A stretch of DNA of 64,000 bases, taken from positions 21,398,367 to 21,462,366 of the forward strand of contig CM056580.1 in the NCBI GenBank assembly GCA_029721435.1, given 5' to 3'. The translations under genes were made by a program, and so were the position numbers. Numbering within the stretch: position 1 is the stretch's first letter; every line of letters starts with the position of its first letter. The stretch is from Gymnothorax reevesii (taxonomy: Eukaryota; Chordata; Actinopteri; Anguilliformes; Muraenidae). Of this stretch, positions 31,340 through 41,399 are shown piece by piece. The notes beneath the pieces were generated by a model. That model worked only from the letters and a program-made list of their open reading frames with translations. It did no database searches and was not told where the DNA came from.

Positions 31340-34300
31340 GCATTCTACAGGCGGGGTGCTGCAGAGCTGAAAGCCCGATCGCCCGTGGCGCGCAGCTTAG
31401 TCCTAGGGGTTTTAAGGTGATAGGTGCGGGAGGAATGGAGTGAGCGTGAAGTTGACTGAGGAGTGAGGACATCCTTGAGGTAGGTGGGGGCAATTCTGTG
31501 GATGCATTGGTGGGTGAGGAGGGAGACCCTGTACTCAATCCGGAGTGAGACGGGGGGCCAGTGCAGAGTTTTGAGGATGGGAGTGATGTGGTCGAATTTT
31601 CGCACCCTCATCAGGATCCTAGCAGCGTAGTTTTGAATGTATTGGAGCTTCTGAATGCTCTTGCTGGGGATCCCAATGAGGAGTGCTTTGCTGTAATCCA
31701 GCTAGGAGGAGACAAAGGCATGGATGGGTTTCTCTGCATCTGTCAGAGTTAGTGTTGCACGGAGTTTGGCGATGTTCCTGAGGTGATAGAAGGAGGTTTT
31801 ACAGAGGTGTTGAATGTGGGAATTGAAGGCAAGATGTGGGTCTATTTTAACACCGAGATCGGTGATGACAGGAGATAGAGGTATGTATGGACCAGAGAAG
31901 TTGATGCTGGTGATTGTGGATTTTTGGACCTGGTGGGGAGTGCCTATTAGGATGGCCTTAGTCTTGGAGCTGTTTAGCTGCAAGAAGTTGAGCTTCATCC
32001 ACGCCTTTATCTCCTCCAGGCAGGTGGTGAGAGTGGCAGATGACAGGGGTGCAGAGTCACTGGTTTTTAAGTACAGCTGCGTGTCATCTGCATAGCAGTG
32101 ATATGGCAGCCCATGCCTCTTGATGATACTGCCAAGGGGAAGCAGGTAGAATGTGAAGAGCCCTGGGGGACACCACAGGTGACAGTGTGGGTCTTGGATT
32201 TTGCCATTCCTATTGCAACGTACTCAGTCCTCCCAGTGAGGCAAGTGGAAAACCAGTTGAGGACGGAATTAGAGAGGTCGATGGTGGTGCGAAGATTGTG
32301 CAGCAGGATGTTATGGTCTACAGTATCAACGGTGTCAGACAAATCCAGGTGAATGAGAAGTGATGGGGAGCCAGGGTCAGCTGTCATCAGCAGGTCATTT
32401 GTCACCCTAACCAGTGCTGTTTCTGTGCTGTGGCCACGACGGAAACCAGACTGAAATGTTTCATAAAGACTGTAGTGTGAGATGGTTGTGAAAAGCAGCC
32501 ACTACTTTTTCCAGAACCTTTGAGATGAATGGAGGGATTGAGATGGCTATGTAACTGGCAAAGACATCTGAATCCAGTGTGGGTTTTTTAAGAAGTGGCC
32601 TGATGACAGCAGTTTTGAGTGCACCTGGAACATGACCAGCTTGAAGTGAGAAGTTAATCACCTGGGTAATGAGGGGGCTGATGGCAGCAAGATTGGACTT
32701 TACCAGGGCTGTGGGGAGGGGGTCCAGCAAACAAGTGGAGGTTTTCATTTTTGTGACTATGGCCTCAACATTGTGTTGTGTGATGGTGGAAAAGTGACCA
32801 AAAAATATGGAAGGCCCAGGGAGTGGGTCAGTCATATGAGTAGGAGTGGCTGAGGGGCTGGAAGAACTGGAGAGGAGGGTGCGGATGGTTTCTATTTTAT
32901 TCCTGAAAAAGTTGAAGTCATTGCACTTTTCCACTGTGGCATCCAGGTGAGAGCTGGTATGTGGCTTGAGAAGGTGACTGATAGTGGAGAATAGCTGCTT
33001 AGAGTTTGCAGGATTGTTATTGATGATGTTGGGCTGGGACCATGTGTCTTTGAGGGCTTTAGCATCGGCCTTTTTAAGTTCCCTGTAGGTCTGCTTGTGT
33101 ACAGTCAGTCTTGAAGCCTTGAGAATACGTCCAGCTGATTTCATCCTTAGCAGTTTGCTGTTGTACCACGGGGCTGAGCGTAAGAAGGTGACCGTACGAG
33201 TCTTAACAGGGGCGTGACGGTCTAGGTGGCTGGACAGGGACTGATAGTAATATTCCACTGTCTCAGTGACAGAGGAGAGAGTAGCACAGCCAGAGGATAC
33301 ATGCCTGAGATCTAGAGTAAAGGCGTCACAGTCAATGTTTTTTGTAGGTCTAAAGTGGATTTGGCGCTTCGAAATTGAGTGGGGTGAATGGGAGAGGAGC
33401 AGCTCCATGAAGATGGCTTTGTAGTCTGACAGCCCTTGATCCCATACCTGTAGGTTCATGATAAGAACAGAGTTTGTTATCACCAGGTCAAGTGTGTGCC
33501 CTCTGGAATGAGTGGGGGCACCAACATGTTGCTGCAGGTTGACAGTTAATTAGGTGGAGGAACTCAGCAGCAGGATGACACGAGGGCGTGTCAACATGAA
33601 AGTTAAAGTCTCCAAGAACCATGACATTTGCAGAGGATGAGCTGAGTGTACTGAGTAGGTCCTGAGACTGGGATGAGAGATGGGTTAGGTTTGGGCGGGC
33701 GGTAAATAAGTAGGAAAGTCAAAGACTTACCTTTGAATGCAAGATATTCAAACGAGGACAGTACAGGCTCAGGGATAGTGGATAGCTCCAGGTCTTGCCA
33801 ATGTATTGCTGCAAGACCTCCACCACGGCTGAGTACCTTCTCAAGGTACGAATAACCAGGGGGACAGGCTTCATTTAGAGCAGAGAATACTTATGGCTAA
33901 TGCCATGTTTCTGTAAGGCAGAGGAGATCCAGCCCATATTCATGGATATAGTCCTGCAGGACGGATGCTTTGTTGGATAAAGACTGTGCGTTAAAGAGTT
34001 CAATTTTAACCCGTGAGGGAACAGTAGGTCTCTGCAAGGGGCATAGAACAAGCAAATCCGCTCTGTGATATTTATAATCCCCTCCAGGTTTTCTGTTATA
34101 CTTAGGAAGCAGCCGCCTGTTACATACATCCAGCGTGGCAGTACTCTGATGACGTGTACAGCGTGCACCGGTTGTTGACCAAACAGCAGGGACTGTCGGA
34201 GCAGAGTGGTTTGACTGAGGAAAATGATAGATAAACTTTCTCTGGGAGCTTCTATGGATGAAGTGGGGTCGGTGCATAAGTCCAAGTTCCCTGATGATGG

Positions 34301-34490
34301 ACATACAGGCTGGGTGAGTGTGCGTGTTGAGCTTCAGCAGCTGTGCAGAGGAATACTTGAACGCTATGCCGGGCACCGGGGATGCTTGCCAGAGGCTTGG
34401 AGGAGAAACCAGAGGAGTGAAAACTGACCTCAGAAAGAGCCAGCTGCAGAACATCTTGAAGTCGCAGCTCAGCAGCTCCTTTATCATCAT
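31340..34490 (-). pseudogene. L2-like LINE ORF2 (endonuclease + reverse transcriptase)
   Basis: Several frames read minus in order. 34490-33897 ends in KIELFNAQSLSNKASVL and LDLLCLTETWH (endonuclease start). About 33870-33490, in broken frames, has GYSYLEKVLSRGGGLAAIH and LLIYRPPKPNPS. The open frame 33483-32461 (340 codons) has QGLSDYKAIFMEL, where SDH of the endonuclease is SDY, then APWYNSKLLRMKSAGR, DPLPTALVKSNLAAISPLIT and RPLLKKPTLD. 32405-32067 has LDLSDTVDTVDHNILL, VTCGVPQGS and, in another frame, YHCYADDTQLYLK with YADD intact. 31998-31345 has the C-terminal blocks FLQLNSSKTKAILIGTP and GDRAFSSAAPRL. The catalytic RT Asp pair survives, but the endonuclease His change and frame breaks make it inactive. 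Confidence 0.85.
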
Positions 34491-34751
34491 TGGGAGTCAA
34501 AAAGACAAACAAGCCGATGCCAGGGACGCCAGATGGTGAATGGCCGTCAACTAATCACTTAAGCCGCCTGTCCCTGGACTTTTAACATAGAGTTTGACAC
34601 GTGCCAGAGGAGGCAGCAAGTCAAAGAAAAAGTTCTAAAAATTCCAAAACTGTGGCTTGTAGGTAGCAGATTATAAACCATAGCACAAAAAAAGGGTATA
34701 ATATCAGGCGGAGAAGCGGCGACAGCACACGCCAGCGTCCTCCCCGACCGG

Positions 34752-35932
34752 AAATTTTCATTGAAAAATTCAACTTTACCCTGTTGTCTTGTTCTGGAGC
34801 CAGTAAAGGCAAAGCTGATGCCCTTTCTCGCCTCCATGATGCTGATGAGGGGGAGAGGCAGAACAACATCATCATGCCTTCTTCCCACTGTTGGCGGCAC
34901 AGTGAGACATTGAGGCAGTTGTTGTGCTGCATGACTGGCAGGTTCTGCTCCCAGTATCTGCCAGGCGAACAGCCTATTTGTGCCTCAACCGGTCCACAAG
35001 TCCTCCAGTGGGGTCACTTCTCCCACCTCACGGGTCTCCCTGGAGTCTGTCGCACAATGGCTTTTATCAAGCAATGGTTCTGTTGGCCTATGTTGGAGCA
35101 AGAGACTAAAAGCTTGATATGCGCCTCCCCGATCTGAGCCTCTAATTACGTAGAATGCCAACTCTCCTCCAGCAGGGTTCCTCCATCCTCTACCTGAGCC
35201 TCATCGACCCTGGTTTCGCACTGCCACGGTCTTTGTCACCAGTCTCTCGATTTCATAAGGTAACACCACCATACTCTCTGTGTTGGACAGAATTTCTAAG
35301 GTCCATCTCCCAGCCGTACTCAAGTTCCCTTCTGCCAAGGAGATAGCAGAACTCCTCATGCATTACTTGTCCAAACCTGCATGGGCTCCCTGTGGATGTG
35401 GTGTCAAATCAAATTTTCATCTCACTTTTGGCAAATATTTTGCAAGCTGCCGGGGGCCTCAGTCAGCCTCTCCTCTGGTTATCATCTTCAACCCAGCAGC
35501 CAGACGGAGAGGGCCAACCAATCCATGGAGATAGTCCTTCGATACATCACATCAGTAAATCCCTCGAACTGGACAAAGCAGTTACCCTGGGTCAGGTACG
35601 CAATTAACTTTCTTGCCTCTGCGCCTACATGTCTATCCTCTTTCCAATGCTGCTTTAGCCTCCTCTGTCACTCTCTTAGGAAGAGGAGATGGGGGTTCCG
35701 TTTAATACCCATTCAATTCAATGCTGCCTAGCCACTTGGAGATGTGCCCAATCTACCCTCCCATGAACCTCCAGGCCCATCAACCAGACCACTGATCGAT
35801 GTCGCACCTAAGCTCCACACTATTTCCTGGGACAAAAGATGTAGTTATCTGCCCGTGATCTACCCCTTCAGTCTGACTCTGCCAAGCTGGCTTCAAGTTT
35901 CAGAGATTCATTCCCCATCTCCAAAGTCATCA
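34752..35932 (+). pseudogene. Ty3/gypsy RNase H end and integrase fragment
   Basis: The plus strand opens with SGASKGKADALSRLHD (the end of RNase H, normally SKNTKADALSR) and then the integrase zinc domain in VLQWGHFSHLTGLPGV and AFIKQWFCWPMLEQETKSLI. The family's second zinc His (HPG) is LPG here. The catalytic core follows in broken frames: VLDRISKVHLPAV, FPSAKEIAELLMHYL, then GASVSLSSGYHLQPSSQTER and ANQSME with the catalytic Glu. The DRGPQF block carrying the second Asp is lost. RCSYLPVIYPFSL (about 35840) matches the later GPY/F-linker. The upstream pol half is absent; the L2-like LINE abuts its left edge. Confidence 0.82.
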
Positions 35933-35934
35933 GA

Positions 35935-36765
35935 CCTGTGGCTAAGTCGCAAACTCGCTGATCCAGAATGTCCGAAAGATGCTCAATGGGATTCATATCT
36001 GGCAAATAAGGAGGCCAATCTAACACCCTTTACTTGTAAGTGTCTTGGCAAAGCCAGATAATCCTTGCAGTGTGAAGACGAGCATTGTCATGTAGATGAC
36101 GTGACAGTTATGGTAGATGTGGGGCACAATACGGGGTTCCAAGATCTCATCCACGAAGCGTTGTGCTGTCAGTGTTTTAACCATAAAAACCAGTGGAGAC
36201 CTCCAGGTGTTCCTTATAGCTGCCCACACCATCACACTACCGCCACCGAATTGATACACTTGCACAACACATGGATTGGCGTACCATTCACCGCATCACC
36301 GGTACACACTTCGCCTCCCATCACTGCGATAGAGCAAGTAGCATGACTCGTCACTAAAAATAATGTGAGGCCATTGACGGGTTTTCTGTTGGAATGCACC
36401 TGTCTCCACTGATGACGGGTCATACGTCTGCGATTTGTCAGGACCATTACGACAAGTGCTCTTCAGTCCAGATGCCTTCAGTCCAGAGCCGTGTTCACAT
36501 CGAACCGAAGCTGAAATGGTTATGGCATCTCCCAGCAACATCATTTGTGGTGAACGAGAGTAGTGGTCAATTAATGGAGTCTCGAAAATGCATCACATGG
36601 ATGTGACAGTCCTGCGAAGGCTTGGTTACGTGTGTCTGCCCAGGCCACGGTCGATCTTGGATGCTTCCTGTCTGCCCATATTATATCTGCAGACTTGAAA
36701 CAGTCATTTGATGCACTCCAGAGTGTGTCTCAACTCAGGCTGCACTCATTCCATCTGTTAACTTT
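35935..36765 (-). pseudogene. Tc1-like transposase relic
   Basis: On the minus strand RQWPHIIFSDESCYLLYRSD and GRRSVYR (36400-36300) form the block with the first catalytic Asp. GGGSVMVWAAIRNTWRSPLV and LTAQRFVDEILEPRIVPH (36250-36130) form the next blocks. DWPPYLPDMNPIEHLSDILD (36035-35955) is the C-terminal catalytic block, normally DWPARSPDLNPIEHLWD. The block between, with the middle Asp (normally QQDNARPH), is garbled to NCHVIYMTMLVFTLQ. The copy is inactive. Terminal repeats were not found, so the element limits are approximate. Confidence 0.82.
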
Positions 36766-37005
36766 CTGATCGAATGATCCCTGTTTTGTTGCATCACTTG
36801 TGGCATTGCGACTTTTCACAAATATACAGTTTTTGAGCTTTTAGCTAAGTTAATGTTGAGCAATGCATACATTTCTTTGCTCACTCTGCTTTTTGCTTTT
36901 TTGTGCTTTTTTTTGTCATGTAGCAAACTATTGTTGTCAGCAGGTGGCCTGCCGGTTTACCAGCTTGTTAAAATTCACCATTTGTGAGCTAATACTCTAC
37001 TTTAA

Positions 37006-38937
37006 CCCCTTTGCGCAGAAGCCAAATTTGGCTATTAATGGGTTACCCAATTTAATACTTTATAATTCAAGATTCAAGCTTTATAAAGAGGAAAAATGAG
37101 GCTCAACTCAGAAAAGACACTTACAGCATTTAGAATTACACTGTATTTCAGTTCATTTTCATGATTTTGGTAGAGAAAATTGGCTGCAAACATAAAAAAT
37201 CTTTATGAGAATTCACTGAGAACTAATACTGAGAATTGAAAAACTGCTGGGACTTAAATCTATACATTTCTGGGATCATAAAATCCTTGTCCTCAAGTAG
37301 AATTCAGGTTCAACATTACATTCTAGATTACCCAAATTCTATTAGCCAAATTATACAGCTATCCAAGTGTCTCCCCAAAGCCTGAGATCCCTCAAGATGT
37401 TGCACTGTCAAATCAAAAAATGATAATGTATTTAACACAAATTAAGTTTTCAGGCATGAAATTTAATATAAACAAATGATTTTCTGGTTGAGTTTAGCAT
37501 TAATTTATCGAAATCAGTGCAGTTGAACATCAGTGGTCACCAGTAACTTCTCCAAACACAAAACATGCCATTTCACCATAATAAGGTTCAGAGTTTTGTC
37601 CATTTTTTCCCCAAGTCCCCCAAGCCAGCACAAACACGCATTGCATTATATAAACTGCTGATTAAACGGTCAGAACATTCACCCTGTAATGGAAGTTACC
37701 AGTTCCCAAACTCACAACCTCATTTCAACCCTTATAAGGAACAAGTACAACTCACTGACTCAGTAATATCTGAATTCTGAAATTTACCTTATTTTAACAG
37801 AACAGACATTGCACTTTCAGTGAACATCACACAATATATATTCCTCATTAGATTCAACAGAACGGTGCAATGACCGTACCAGGGGGTCCACCTAAATGCA
37901 TGGGCAGTTCACTTTTAAACAGGAAAAAACATCGGCATTCGACTTTGTTGAGTACGGTATACATTCCAAAACAGAAACCATAAGTAGCAGCCTACCCTTT
38001 TTCACGAATCCCTCCTCCAGAGACCGATGTATCGAGTAGAAGGAACCCTCCGGTCCTGTTTCATTCGAAATAATTCCCATTGACCATGTCCTCATCTTAT
38101 TTAAATCCTCTAAATATAACTGAACACTGCAAGGCCAGTTTTGCGAGTCTTTTTTTCTACATATAGCCTCTATTTCAGCCGCGTAATGCGTGCAACGTAA
38201 ACAGGATACAACCGAGCCTGCTGATACGCATAGGCCTGCTCTGTGTTTGTCCAATCAATGTGTTTTGCTTACTGTAGAACGTTTAAATACTCGGGAATTG
38301 GATAAGAAACGAGCCAATCAATACATTGTTACCGCGGAAGTTTTACGAGGGCGTGAAGTCTGACCGTGCAGTTATGCAGAAGAGCCTGAATGTATGACTG
38401 ACTCATTGGCTATCAACGCCAGTACTCGGGTGGATATAGGAAGCGCTGGATTTGTCAATGAAGGAATCTACACGAAAATCCACGATAGGGAACTTCGCAT
38501 TTTTTGCATGTGATGACTGTAATTGACAGTCGAATGTGAGAGAATCAATACCATGTCAAATTTTTTGCTTCAGAGAACAGATTTTTCTGAACCACTAATT
38601 GGAATACTGTTAGCCACTGTAGCTAAAGTGGTAACTACATTTTTACTACTATTTTTTCTGTCGCAAAAGATCATTTTTTTAAACTACTGGATCGATACTA
38701 TTGGCAAGGATACTGACCAGTCTGCACATCAGGCTTAGCTGAGGAGTTTAATTCATGCAACTCTCGAAAAACAGGGAGTGGAGTGAACTTCCCCATATTC
38801 AAAACCGCGTTCAAGGTCTGCTTGCTTGTGAACATTCAATAACTGATCCGGGGGTGTCATCTAGTGTTAAGGCTCAATAACAGCGTACTTGAATTTGCAG
38901 GTCTATAGATGCTAGCGTCTACATCTGCAGAAAAGGG
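37006..38937. mobile_element. TTAA-flanked piggyBac-like non-autonomous element, copy A (1932 bp)
   Basis: The element is CCCCTTTGCGCAGAAGCC...ATCTGCAGAAAAGGG with TTAA at 37002-37005 and 38938-38941. A CCC...GGG terminus of about 14 bp with a TTAA target is the piggyBac signature (some Kolobok elements also use TTAA). Copy B at 48957-50891 is 1935 bp, in opposite orientation, and clearly homologous along its length (about 85-90 percent over the ends I compared by eye). Subterminal TAGACGC/GCGTCTA half-palindromes lie just inside one end. No transposase motif is present. A 120-codon frame at 37892-38254 (minus) is open in this copy but broken in copy B, with no domain I recognise. Confidence 0.82.
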
Positions 38938-39407
38938 TTAAATATCCTTGTATTTATTTTTTCTCGTAGCGTTATTTGTATAAAATTTTTTACTCTGTTG
39001 TTTGTTGCATTTTTAATGCCTCTGTATATTTATGGTTACAAGGCACTCCTGCTCAAGATGAAAATAAAATGAAATCCCACACTCTGACCATCGATATAGT
39101 TGTATGCAAAAGTTTGGGCACCCCTGATCAAAATTTCTGTTAATGAAAATAGTTAAGCAAGCAGAAGATGACCTGATCTCTGAAAGGCATACATTTAAAG
39201 ATGCAACACTTTTTTTGAACATTTTAAGCAGTATTGGTGTATTACTTTTGTTTTGTACAATTCTGGAGCAAAAAAAAGGAAATGAGCTCCTAGCAAAAGT
39301 TTGAGCACCCCAAAAGGTTTGAGCGCTCAGGTAACTTTGACTATAGCCTCAGATCATATTTAGCTTACGTTGACGTTCTTATTTTTCAAACAGAAAAGGT
39401 TTTATCC

Positions 39408-39448
39408 TACCTTGACATGTTTCGACGGGATACTCCCGTCTTCTTCAG
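39408..39448 (-). ncRNA. Hammerhead-like ribozyme core in the left Penelope arm
   Basis: On the minus strand: CTGAAGA (core CUGANGA), one A, a perfect 7-bp hairpin GACGGGA-GTA-TCCCGTC, then GAAAC and, eight bases on, GGTA. This is the order of a hammerhead with a minimal stem III, as described for Penelope-like elements. The extra A before stem II and the lack of an obvious stem I partner leave activity open. Confidence 0.55.
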
Positions 39449-39513
39449 AAGAGTCATCGATGTTACGAGTGACGCGTCTTATCAGCTGATGTTAGCGAGG
39501 CGTGGCCGCCCTG

Positions 39514-40002
39514 TCAAATTTTCGTGCTGTTCGGCCGCTCCTCCAAGATGGTACTCCAGGTGTGGGAAAGCGTGTATGCCCCCTCGTCCTGGTTCATGGT
39601 CCTGTGGGCCCGCTTCCTGATTTCAATTGTCTCCATGATCCAGCGTTCATGTTGATTGTTCTGAGTGCGGATGACTTTGGCCTTGTCCCAGTCCATAATA
39701 TGATTTTCCCTCTTGCAATGGTCTGTGATTGCTGACTTAAGGTTTGTCTGTAGTGCTTGTTCCTTAACTGAGCGTGTCTGTCTTACTATTGTCTCTTTCT
39801 CGCATTCTTTTTGGTGTTCTTTTTTACGTGTACGAAAAGGTCTACCTGTTTCCCCAATGTATGTTTTATGGCAAGACCGGCATAGGATTTTGTATATGAC
39901 GTCACATTTGTTACAGTTGTCAATTAGGTCTTTCGGGTGTACCAGTAGTTGTCGTAATTTTATGTATGGTTTTACCGGGGTGTTGATGTGGAATTTTCTC
40001 AT
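39514..40002 (-). pseudogene. Penelope-like GIY-YIG endonuclease, C-terminal fragment
   Basis: A 162-codon open frame. After a basic N-terminal stretch (MRKFHINTPVKPYIKLRQLL) come NCNKCDVIYKILCRSCHKTY and IGETGRPFRTRKKEHQKECE. These contain the zinc-linker cysteines, the variant GIY (VIYKI) and YIG (TYIGETGR) blocks and the Arg that follows. Then SAITDHCKRENHIMDWD (His motif), RWIMETIEIRKRAHRTMNQD (catalytic Glu region) and EGAYTLSHTW complete the family's C-terminal signature. The domain would nick DNA during integration. The frame is open, but with no reverse transcriptase upstream it is only the 3' end of a 5'-truncated copy. Confidence 0.88.
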
Positions 40003-40074
40003 GGCCCGTTGAATCCGCTCTGTGACGCCTCTTATGTATGGTAAGACGCGTCACTCGTAACATCGGTGACTCTT

Positions 40075-40115
40075 CTGAAGAAGACGGGAGTATCCCGTCG
40101 AAACATTTCAAGGTA
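40075..40115 (+). ncRNA. Hammerhead-like ribozyme core in the right Penelope arm
   Basis: The plus strand repeats the left-arm motif in inverted position: CTGAAGA at 40075-40081, hairpin arms 40083-40089 and 40093-40099 around GTA, GAAA at 40100-40103, and GGTA ending at 40115. The core is the same as in the left arm apart from one change (ATTTCAAG for ATGTCAAG) in the stem III loop. Confidence 0.55.
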
Positions 40116-40169
40116 GGATAAAACCTTTTCTGTTTGAAAAATAAGAACGTCAACGTAAATTAGTTACTA

Positions 40170-40795
40170 CAGACAGTATGAACCTTTTTGGATTACATAT
40201 TTAGCTTGTTAGGGCTATGGCTAGTTCAGAATCATTGTTCGGAAAGACTATGTGATGAAAATTTCGAAGTTTGTAAATACCAAGACACCTGCAATGAGCA
40301 GAGGTATGTTTGGAGAAAAAAAGGATGCAGAATTTCGTGGAAAGAACACTTTTCAAACTGTCAAGCACTTGGTTGGATCGATCCTGCTTTGGGCTTGTGT
40401 TGCAGCCAGTGGCTCAGGGAACATGTCGCAGATCGAGAATTACATTTTAGAAAATTCTGGAAGCAAACATCACATCATCTGTAAAAAAAAAACAAACTGA
40501 AGATGAAGAGAGGATGGCTTCCACAACAGGATAATGATCCAAAACACCCCTCAAAATCCACTCCTGACTACCTCAAGAGGTGTGAGCTGAAGGTTTCACC
40601 ATAGCCGTCAAGGTCTCCTCCCACAACATCATTGAAAATCTGTGGATGGACCTCAATAGAGCAGTGAATGCAAGGCAGCCAAAGAATCACACAGAAATAG
40701 AAGCCTTTGAAAAAGAATAATGGGTAAAATCCCCCAAACCAGAATTTAAAAACTGGCACCAAAAAGTGTTTGCAAACTGTGATACTTGCCAAAGG
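40170..40795 (+). pseudogene. Tc1-like transposase relic of the GTTGTATGC family
   Basis: Reading plus in two frames gives RYVWRKKG, KNTFQTVKHLVGSILLWACV then AASGSGNMSQIENYI, matching the family block RRYVWRKKGTAH...[36 protein letters not shown] at about 40515-40560 holds the middle catalytic Asp ([11 protein letters not shown]). Further on, LKICGWTSIEQ and NPPNQNLKTGTKKCLQTVIL are frameshifted remains of the NPIENLWMDLKRAV and C-terminal blocks. Stops and shifts are frequent. It is inactive. Confidence 0.8.
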
Positions 40796-40956
40796 GAGTG
40801 TTACTTAGAACTGACCATGCAGGGTACCTTTTGTGTCGGGGCGTTTTCCCTTTTTGCCGTTTTGAAAATGTTTAAGGACAGAAATCAAAAAGAAATCATG
40901 CTTAAAATATAAAGGAAGTGTGTGGTCTTTAACTTAATGCCTTTTGGAGAGCTTAG

Positions 40957-41384
40957 CTAGTCACAGTAACAGCAATTTTGATTTGCGGTGCCCAAACGTT
41001 TGCATACAACTGATTCTATGTTTGAAATGTTCATTGGTGTTGAAGCTCCAAAGGTAATGCATTTAATGGTAGTCACCATACTCACGTTATCGGCTAGCCT
41101 ATTATAAGGCGAGTGTAAGGAGCAAATGCATTCAGAAAATGTTCCCCTTTTCATTTTGGCTTTTGATTTGCAGACCATGTTCTGGAACTTGTCTTTGGGT
41201 GCTTTCCTGACCTTTTACTCACCGTGACATGACAGACATGGCACACAGGTGCTCGTGCTGGTTTGCACTGTTCATCCTCAGTTAAATAATGTCTCTCTCT
41301 CTCATTCAGGCCCAGACCGAGGCAACTCTGACCCAACAGCTTTTCTTTGCAACTGTGAAAAGTCATGGTTTTAGAGGGGAACAT
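40957..41384 (-). pseudogene. Possible piggyBac-type C-terminal zinc-finger remnant
   Basis: The minus frame reads LNERERHYLTEDEQCKPARA then PVCHVCHVTVSKRSGKHPKT and SSRTW. The spacing of a basic/aromatic RHYL block, CxxC and a later Thr/Trp segment recalls the cysteine-rich C-terminus of piggyBac transposases. A 73-codon continuation contains further cysteines (FSECICSLHS). No catalytic domain is seen upstream, and part of the frame overlaps the Tc1 right end. Weak call. Confidence 0.25.
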
Positions 41385-41399
41385 ATAAGCTGCAGTGTG

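Larger units (their letters stand above)
29908..34751 (-). mobile_element. L2-like LINE, interrupted by a hAT element
   Basis: On the minus strand the order is 5' region (34751-34490), ORF2 endonuclease and reverse transcriptase (34490-31340), a 3' UTR split by a hAT element, and a 3' end in an (ATT)n run at 29908-29945. L2-clade LINEs typically end in short tandem repeats. The protein texture (GDRAFSSAAPRLW-type C-terminus, YHCYADDTQLYL RT block) is that of fish L2/Maui-type elements. Without the hAT, the copy is about 3.6 kb. Its 5' end abuts a gypsy integrase fragment at about 34751, so the LINE seems to have inserted into, or truncated next to, that element. Confidence 0.8.
39365..40158 (-). 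mobile_element. Penelope-like element fragment bounded by inverted LTR-like arms
   Basis: The arms at 39365-39480 and 40043-40158 are inverted copies of each other over about 116 bp with very few differences. Between them, on the minus strand, lies the 3' end of a Penelope-like ORF (GIY-YIG endonuclease). Penelope-like elements are known for LTR-like repeats in direct or inverted arrangement, severe 5' truncation and hammerhead ribozymes in those repeats, all of which fit here. The reverse transcriptase is absent. It inserted into the Tc1-like element. Confidence 0.82.
39097..41012 (+). mobile_element. Tc1-like element (GTTGTATGCAAAAGTTTGGG ends) carrying a Penelope-like insertion
   Basis: The left end GTTGTATGCAAAAGTTTGGG CACC and the inverted right end (GGTGCCCAAACGTTTGCATA) are those of a well-known fish Tc1-like family; subterminal repeats AAGTTTGAGCACC at about 39297 and TGACCATGCAGGGTACC near 40812 are also characteristic. 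Transposase relics are read on plus at 40170-40790. The Penelope-like fragment at 39365-40158 lies between the left terminal region and the transposase, so part of the Tc1 5' half was lost or displaced. TA flanks are present on the left (39095-39098) but mutated on the right. Confidence 0.85.

Noticed and set aside
34784..35137. Host chromatin or zinc-finger gene
   Set aside because: The KADALSRLHD and SSGYH...QTERANQ blocks are diagnostic of gypsy RNase H/integrase, so this is retrotransposon.
640..35932. Idea that the gag/protease/RT at 640-2551 and the integrase at 34752-35932 are halves of one split gypsy element
   Set aside because: They lie on opposite strands and 32 kb apart with independent insertions between; two separate decayed copies are simpler.
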